Shown here one piece after another: positions 43,426-47,014 of a stretch of DNA of 47,014 nucleotides (position 1 is its first letter; every line of letters begins with the position of its first letter). A program made the translations under genes and the position numbers. The notes under the pieces were generated by a model, which was not told the origin of the DNA, ran no database searches, and was given only the letters and a program-made list of their open reading frames with translations. Where the stretch lies: the NCBI GenBank assembly GCA_934316845.1, contig CAKRDZ010000023.1, positions 1 through 47,014 on the forward strand, written 5' to 3'. This stretch comes from an uncultured Eubacterium sp. (lineage in GTDB: Bacteria; Bacillota; Clostridia; Lachnospirales; Lachnospiraceae).

Positions 43426-43895
43426 TTCTTGTCACCTCTTTCCAGTGCTTTTCGTAGTTCTTCTTTCCCTCTGCTGAGTCTGGATTTCACCGTTCCTTCC
43501 GGCATTTCCAACACCTCTGCGATCGTTTTTATCGGTAATCCCTGATAATAAAACAGTACCACAACAAGACGATACTCTTCCTTCATCTGCCCCAGCACAT
43601 CCCACAATTCATCGTAATGTGCCTCGACAGGTTTGGCATAAGATTCTACCGTCTCATCTCCCGGAAGAAACAACCGCTTCCGCTTAATCAGCAAGGCTTC
43701 ATTTTTCGTGATCACCAAAAGCCACGCCCGCATTTTCTTCAGGCTGCGAAGTTTGCCGATGTTTTCATATGCCTTTAATATCGCATTGCTTACTGCATCT
43801 TCTGCATCTGTTTCATTTTTCAGTACCGCATATGCCATCACATACATATCGTTCTGGTATTTTTGTACATTTTCACAAAACTTTTTTGCTTCCAT
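43422..43895 (-). CDS. ECF sigma factor 2
   Basis: The 157-residue protein has sigma region 2 (NDMYVMAYAVLKNETDAEDAVSNAILKAYENI, then MRAWLLVITKNEALLIKRKR) and region 4 (EYRLVVVLFYYQGLPIKTIAEVLEMPEGTVKSRLSRGKEELRKAL). It is the first gene of an operon with the DUF4179-like and DUF6273-like genes. The ATG at 43895 has GAGAGGA-type sites upstream. A GGAAC-like -35 lies about 63 bp before the start, but its -10 is unclear. It is not closely similar to the first ECF sigma of the window. Confidence 0.92.
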   Translation of the reverse strand: MEAKKFCENVQKYQNDMYVMAYAVLKNETDAEDAVSNAILKAYENIGKLRSLKKMRAWLLVITKNEALLIKRKRLFLPGDETVESYAKPVEAHYDELWDVLGQMKEEYRLVVVLFYYQGLPIKTIAEVLEMPEGTVKSRLSRGKEELRKALERGDKK

Positions 43896-43975
43896 ATTTT
43901 TTCCTCTCTGTACTCTTTTCTTCCTCTATAAATAATGATAGCAATAGAAGTAAAAAAGTTCCCATAAATTTCAAA

Positions 43976-44175
43976 TACGTAACTATTCAGGACCAATGTG
44001 AGAAAATTAATGAATCGTCGTGCTTGCACGTAAGATGCATTGGTTTTCTCACGTTAGGTCCTAATAGAGCTCCCCCACACAAAATGAGCATTTTTAGCCT
44101 TTTTAAAGGCGAGAAAGAACACGAAGTGTTCGGAAATGCGAATGTGTGTGAGGGGAAGTCCTGAATCGTTACGTA
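43976..44175. mobile_element. 200-bp structured element with inverted ends (MITE-like)
   Basis: Left end TACGTAACTATTCAGGAC (43976-43993) and right end 44158-44175 are inverted copies with one mismatch. Inside are two arms. The first runs from 43991 to 44060: GACC, GTGAGAAAA, then a CGTGC/GCACG core, and back. The second runs from about 44072 to 44155: CCCC.ACACA against TGTGTG.GGGG, holding the hairpins GCCTTTTTAAAGGC and GAACACGAAGTGTTC. No protein is coded. It could be a miniature inverted-repeat transposable element or a structured RNA. Its right end touches the stop codon of the lipoprotein gene at 44177. A 13-bp direct copy, TACGTAACTATTC, also appears at both ends (43976 and 44170). 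Confidence 0.72.
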
Positions 44176-44176
44176 A

Positions 44177-45604
44177 CTATTCCTTTTCCTCCGGTGTCAT
44201 ATATAAGAAATCGATCGGTCCCTCGTCGTCACCGCCGCCCAGAAAACCGAGCATATAGATTTTTCCATCCGCCCCCACTTCCATCGTACCACACATTTCA
44301 GGAAACAACTTCAGATTTTTCGAGTCGACAATTTTTTCCAATTTCTTTGTCTCTTGATTATAATGAAATACCCCATTAAAATAGGAAAAATAAACCTCGC
44401 CGGTATTCGGATTGACGCAATACCGAATTGACTCATCTCCCATATTGTCGTCGGCCTCAACAAATCCCTGCATTTCCTCATTATAATTCAAATAAATGCC
44501 AGTCTCCACAATCCCCTCCAAAATAGCCGAATAATCCACTTTTTCCTTCGTCTCACCCGTTCTCAGATCCACGATCTCCAAAGTTTTTTTATTTATATCA
44601 AAGTTGTAAAAATCACCACCATAATAACTGCCATACAATGCCCGGTCAAAACTCTTTTCCACTTTCAAAGTTCTTAGATTCACGATATACGACATTACCT
44701 TGTCCTTTTCTGAAAGATCGCAGTGAAATACCGCCTTTGTCTTTGTCAGCGGCATAATATTGCAGCGGTCACAAGCCGGATCTTCCTCCAGTTCATTCTT
44801 TTTACGCCATTCTGACATGGTAAAATTGTACACGGTCTTTCCGGTCTGATCTCCTACGGTCAAACGTTTCCCGTCGAAATTCCACAAAAGCCCCGCTGCG
44901 GTATTATAATGATAATACTGCTCATCACCAACTGCCACATGCTGTTGCATTTTCCATTTTTTTCCATCGAAATATCCCGTTTTCCAACCGGAAGTATCTC
45001 CGTAATACGACACGGAAAAACGGTCATTTTTGTCTATTTCTCCACTCCAACACTCCCAGATTGCGTCGGTTCCAAATCTTTTTTCCTTATATTTTTTCAC
45101 TGTGGATTCATCAATAGATAATTTTACTGCAGCCGAATCTTTTTCTGTTTCTTCCGGGCAAATTTCCTCATACAGATAGTCATTGCACCAGTCGCCCAGT
45201 TTCTCTTCCAGATTCCGCTCTTTCTTTTCCCCGGTCGTAACCTTTTTGGCAATGGACCATCTTTCGCCAACCGGATCTTCCGTATAGGCATATGTATCTG
45301 TAAATATATAAGTCCCGGTCAGTTCCGGTTTCCCAGCGACACCGACATCATACGAATAATTCCCGTACATCGACTTAAAGTTGAAAATAAGATTTAACTC
45401 CTGTTTCTTTACCCCCATCGTTTTACAAAAATAATCAATCGCCTCCGGGCATTCTTCATAAGCCTGCTTAGATGCCGGCTTGATCTCGTCCGTGTTTTGA
45501 TGTGATTGTTCCTGCATCGGTTTCGTCTCCTTTTTTCCACAGGAAACGGCCGTTATCCCCAATGTCCCCACCAGAGCAAAAACCGCTAAACGTCTCCAAT
45601 CCAT
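44177..45604 (-). CDS. Lipoprotein of unknown function
   Basis: The 475-residue product has a lipoprotein signal peptide with lipobox TAVSC (Cys22). The mature part is beta-rich and acidic, with repeated short turns such as NTGEVYFSYFNG and GADGKIYMLGF that look like propeller blades, but no family was recognised. It follows the Dabb gene by 27 bp and probably shares the strong promoter at 45973-46002. The stop codon TAG directly joins the 200-bp structured element, so the last residues could have been altered by its insertion. Confidence 0.8.
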   Translation of the reverse strand: MDWRRLAVFALVGTLGITAVSCGKKETKPMQEQSHQNTDEIKPASKQAYEECPEAIDYFCKTMGVKKQELNLIFNFKSMYGNYSYDVGVAGKPELTGTYIFTDTYAYTEDPVGERWSIAKKVTTGEKKERNLEEKLGDWCNDYLYEEICPEETEKDSAAVKLSIDESTVKKYKEKRFGTDAIWECWSGEIDKNDRFSVSYYGDTSGWKTGYFDGKKWKMQQHVAVGDEQYYHYNTAAGLLWNFDGKRLTVGDQTGKTVYNFTMSEWRKKNELEEDPACDRCNIMPLTKTKAVFHCDLSEKDKVMSYIVNLRTLKVEKSFDRALYGSYYGGDFYNFDINKKTLEIVDLRTGETKEKVDYSAILEGIVETGIYLNYNEEMQGFVEADDNMGDESIRYCVNPNTGEVYFSYFNGVFHYNQETKKLEKIVDSKNLKLFPEMCGTMEVGADGKIYMLGFLGGGDDEGPIDFLYMTPEEKE

Positions 45605-45631
45605 CCTTCTCCTCCTCTTCGCGGTAATCCG

Positions 45632-45940
45632 TTACGAATTGCTAACCACCAGATCGCCGCAAAGCCGATTGGTCACAATATCTTTGCAGCGTTCCCGGTG
45701 CGCCACATGCAGCGGATGATTCATAAACGCCTTCAACGCCGCTTCATCCGTGAATTCCGCATAAAAGACAAGATCGTAGCCGCCCGCAATATTTTTTCCA
45801 ATTTCTTCCTGCAACAGCCCGTCAATCTTTCCCCTCATCGTCTCCACAGCATCCTGCATAAAACGAAGTGCTTCTTCCTCGCCGTGTTTTTCCTTTACTG
45901 CATCCGTATAGTTCCAAAATAAAATGTGTCGAATCATCAT
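45632..45940 (-). CDS. Dabb-family (stress-responsive alpha/beta barrel) protein
   Basis: The 102-residue protein has the Dabb pattern: IRHILFWNYTD at the start, a middle helix, GGYDLVFYAEFTDEAALKAFMNHPLHVAHRE and a final strand. These small dimeric proteins form a ferredoxin-like barrel; roles include stress response and polyketide or other small-molecule enzymes, but the exact role is mostly unknown. Two ATGs are adjacent (45940 and 45937); GAGGAG suits either. A near-consensus promoter lies at 45973-46002. Confidence 0.92.
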   Translation of the reverse strand: MMIRHILFWNYTDAVKEKHGEEEALRFMQDAVETMRGKIDGLLQEEIGKNIAGGYDLVFYAEFTDEAALKAFMNHPLHVAHRERCKDIVTNRLCGDLVVSNS

Positions 45941-45972
45941 TGTCTCTCCTCGTCTAAATTTTAGTTATAATC

Positions 45973-46002
45973 AGTATACCCTTTGTCGGCTGTGTCTGTC
46001 AA
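45973..46002 (-). promoter_or_regulatory. Near-consensus sigma-A promoter of the Dabb and lipoprotein genes
   Basis: TTGACA (45997-46002), an 18-bp spacer and TATACT (45973-45978) on the minus strand, about 33 bp before the start at 45940. Confidence 0.82.
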
Positions 46003-46022
46003 TCCTTGGAAATATTTGTTTC

Positions 46023-46796
46023 TTAAATCATATATTCGTCTATGTATTTATCAACGTTTTTCATATTCAACGCCCTTTTCCCCGTTTCATGAAACAACAA
46101 CAAATCTCTCCCAATCAGAATATCATTTTTCTCGTAAATGTCCAATTTACGCAGTGTCCCATTATAATAACCACTGTCATCCAGCATCCCAAAATGCTCC
46201 ACATAAAGAATCTTCGCCGTCCGCTTATTCATCACCGTAAAATCCGGATAAAATGGCTTCCTCTGTCCATCCACCATCAAATACAGCGGCTTTTCGTACC
46301 GATATAAAATCCCTCGTCTCTCAAAATGGTCCGCAATGATCTTTTCCGATTTTGACCTGACCCGCTCGCCTTTATTGGTATAAATTTCCGTCCGATCATC
46401 ATCAATCGGTTTGCTCTCGTACGTTTCTTCCTCGAATCTGCGAATCTTTTCTTCCCTGCTCAAAATCCCTGACGTAATCAATTTTCTTTTCCCCGCATGC
46501 ATATCATTGTATATTTTTTCCAATTTTCTTTCATCAATATTTCGCAATGCCTCCTTTAAATTTGCAATTTGCTTTTCTATTTCCGGAAGCATTTTCGCGT
46601 AATATTCCTGTTCTACCAGCCGTTTAATCGACTTCACTTCTTCCTTTTTGACATACTTTTGATCCAAATAATACCGGTAATGTCCACGAATATTTCTACA
46701 CTCCACTTTTCGGATCTGTCCCTCCTGCAATCTCTTTTCAAGACCTTTCTTAATTTTCTCCAATTGTTCCATTCTCTGTAAAATTTTTCTCTCCAT
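46023..46796 (-). CDS. PD-(D/E)XK nuclease-like protein
   Basis: The frame is read from the ATG at 46796 (a TTG lies one codon before); 257 residues. A coiled-coil N-terminal half (residues 1-95, Glu/Lys-rich) is followed by a domain with RSKSEKIIADHF, FYPDFTV and ILYVEHFGM. These resemble the Glu, Asp and Glu-x-His/Lys positions of PD-(D/E)XK nucleases of the kind found in Firmicutes helicase-like and phage-related proteins. It is not linked to its neighbours by spacing. Activity is uncertain because the last motif has His where Lys or Gln is usual. Confidence 0.72.
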   Translation of the reverse strand: MERKILQRMEQLEKIKKGLEKRLQEGQIRKVECRNIRGHYRYYLDQKYVKKEEVKSIKRLVEQEYYAKMLPEIEKQIANLKEALRNIDERKLEKIYNDMHAGKRKLITSGILSREEKIRRFEEETYESKPIDDDRTEIYTNKGERVRSKSEKIIADHFERRGILYRYEKPLYLMVDGQRKPFYPDFTVMNKRTAKILYVEHFGMLDDSGYYNGTLRKLDIYEKNDILIGRDLLLFHETGKRALNMKNVDKYIDEYMI

Positions 46797-46884
46797 CAAA
46801 TTTCCCGCTTTCTATTTAATTTTTTTGTGTGAATTCTTGTACGAAATGTACTTATAAGAAATCCTGATTTCCAATTACACATTC

Positions 46885-46913
46885 AGTATAACACGGTTCA
46901 TTTACAAAGGCAA
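46885..46913 (-). promoter_or_regulatory. Sigma-A-like promoter of the nuclease-like gene
   Basis: TTGCCT (46908-46913), 17 bp, TATACT (46885-46890) on the minus strand, about 90 bp before the ATG at 46796. The rest of 46914-47014 shows no feature I can support. Confidence 0.65.
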
Positions 46914-47014
46914 CTGGTTTTGCTGATTTTTCCTCGTTCCTAAAATGAAAAAGTAAATTCCACCCCTTGCTGTCACAATAGAATTCAGTTTTGCACAATC
47001 GACATTTACTTTTT

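Noticed and set aside
43930..43962. ECF-type promoter GGAAC-17 bp-TATC before the second sigma gene
   Set aside because: The -35 part is plausible, but the -10 part does not fit CGTC/CGTA and the region is A/T-rich; too weak to list as a feature.

Overview
The window looks like a chromosomal segment of a low-GC Clostridia, most probably a Lachnospiraceae gut or rumen anaerobe. The reasons are the A/T-rich sequence, AGGAGG-type ribosome binding sites, Gram-positive lipoproteins, zinc-ribbon kinases, FHA proteins with a DUF6382-like domain, a DUF5702-like pilus protein, a DUF6273-like surface protein and an Agr-type GHKL kinase. The species cannot be named from the sequence alone.

Region 1 (about 129-31124, all minus strand) is one unbroken run of 25 genes with gaps mostly under 30 bp and several overlaps. 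It starts at a good sigma-A promoter (31096-31124) that carries a perfect inverted repeat, and it ends at a strong terminator (129-175). In order of transcription it encodes a Tad (type IVc) pilus machine: TadZ-like protein, TadA/CpaF ATPase, TadB, TadC, a Flp-type pilin, TadE-like protein, a DUF5702/TadG-like protein, a second TadE-like protein and a prepilin peptidase. A WG-repeat membrane protein follows. Next comes a Ser/Thr phospho-signalling set: five FHA proteins, two PP2C phosphatases and five kinase-fold proteins, each kinase with an N-terminal zinc ribbon. One kinase has PASTA repeats outside the membrane, one carries a solute-binding-protein-like sensor, two are soluble, and one PASTA protein looks like a pseudokinase. 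A repeat-stalk lipoprotein, a small secreted protein and two zinc-ribbon membrane proteins complete the run. The layout suggests a pilus whose assembly or use is controlled by threonine phosphorylation, analogous to the PpkA/PppA/Fha control of type VI secretion.

Region 2 (31159-36800) holds a divergent XRE-type regulator next to the tad promoter, a plus-strand LytTR response regulator and GHKL sensor pair with no peptide or peptide-processing gene nearby, a small alpha/beta-hydrolase-like gene and a hybrid histidine kinase.

Region 3 (36819-43895) has two ECF sigma/anti-sigma modules. The first is preceded by a likely self-recognised ECF promoter. The second is operonic with a DUF6273-like surface protein. 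Between them lie an AAA ATPase of the DUF4143 type behind three 33-bp-spaced repeats, and a Phd/RelE-type toxin-antitoxin pair with a palindromic operator.

Region 4 (43896-47014) has a 200-bp structured element with inverted-repeat ends, a lipoprotein gene, a Dabb-family gene and a PD-(D/E)XK-like gene. No rRNA, tRNA, CRISPR array or transposase gene was recognised. No stretch longer than about 300 bp lacks a gene.
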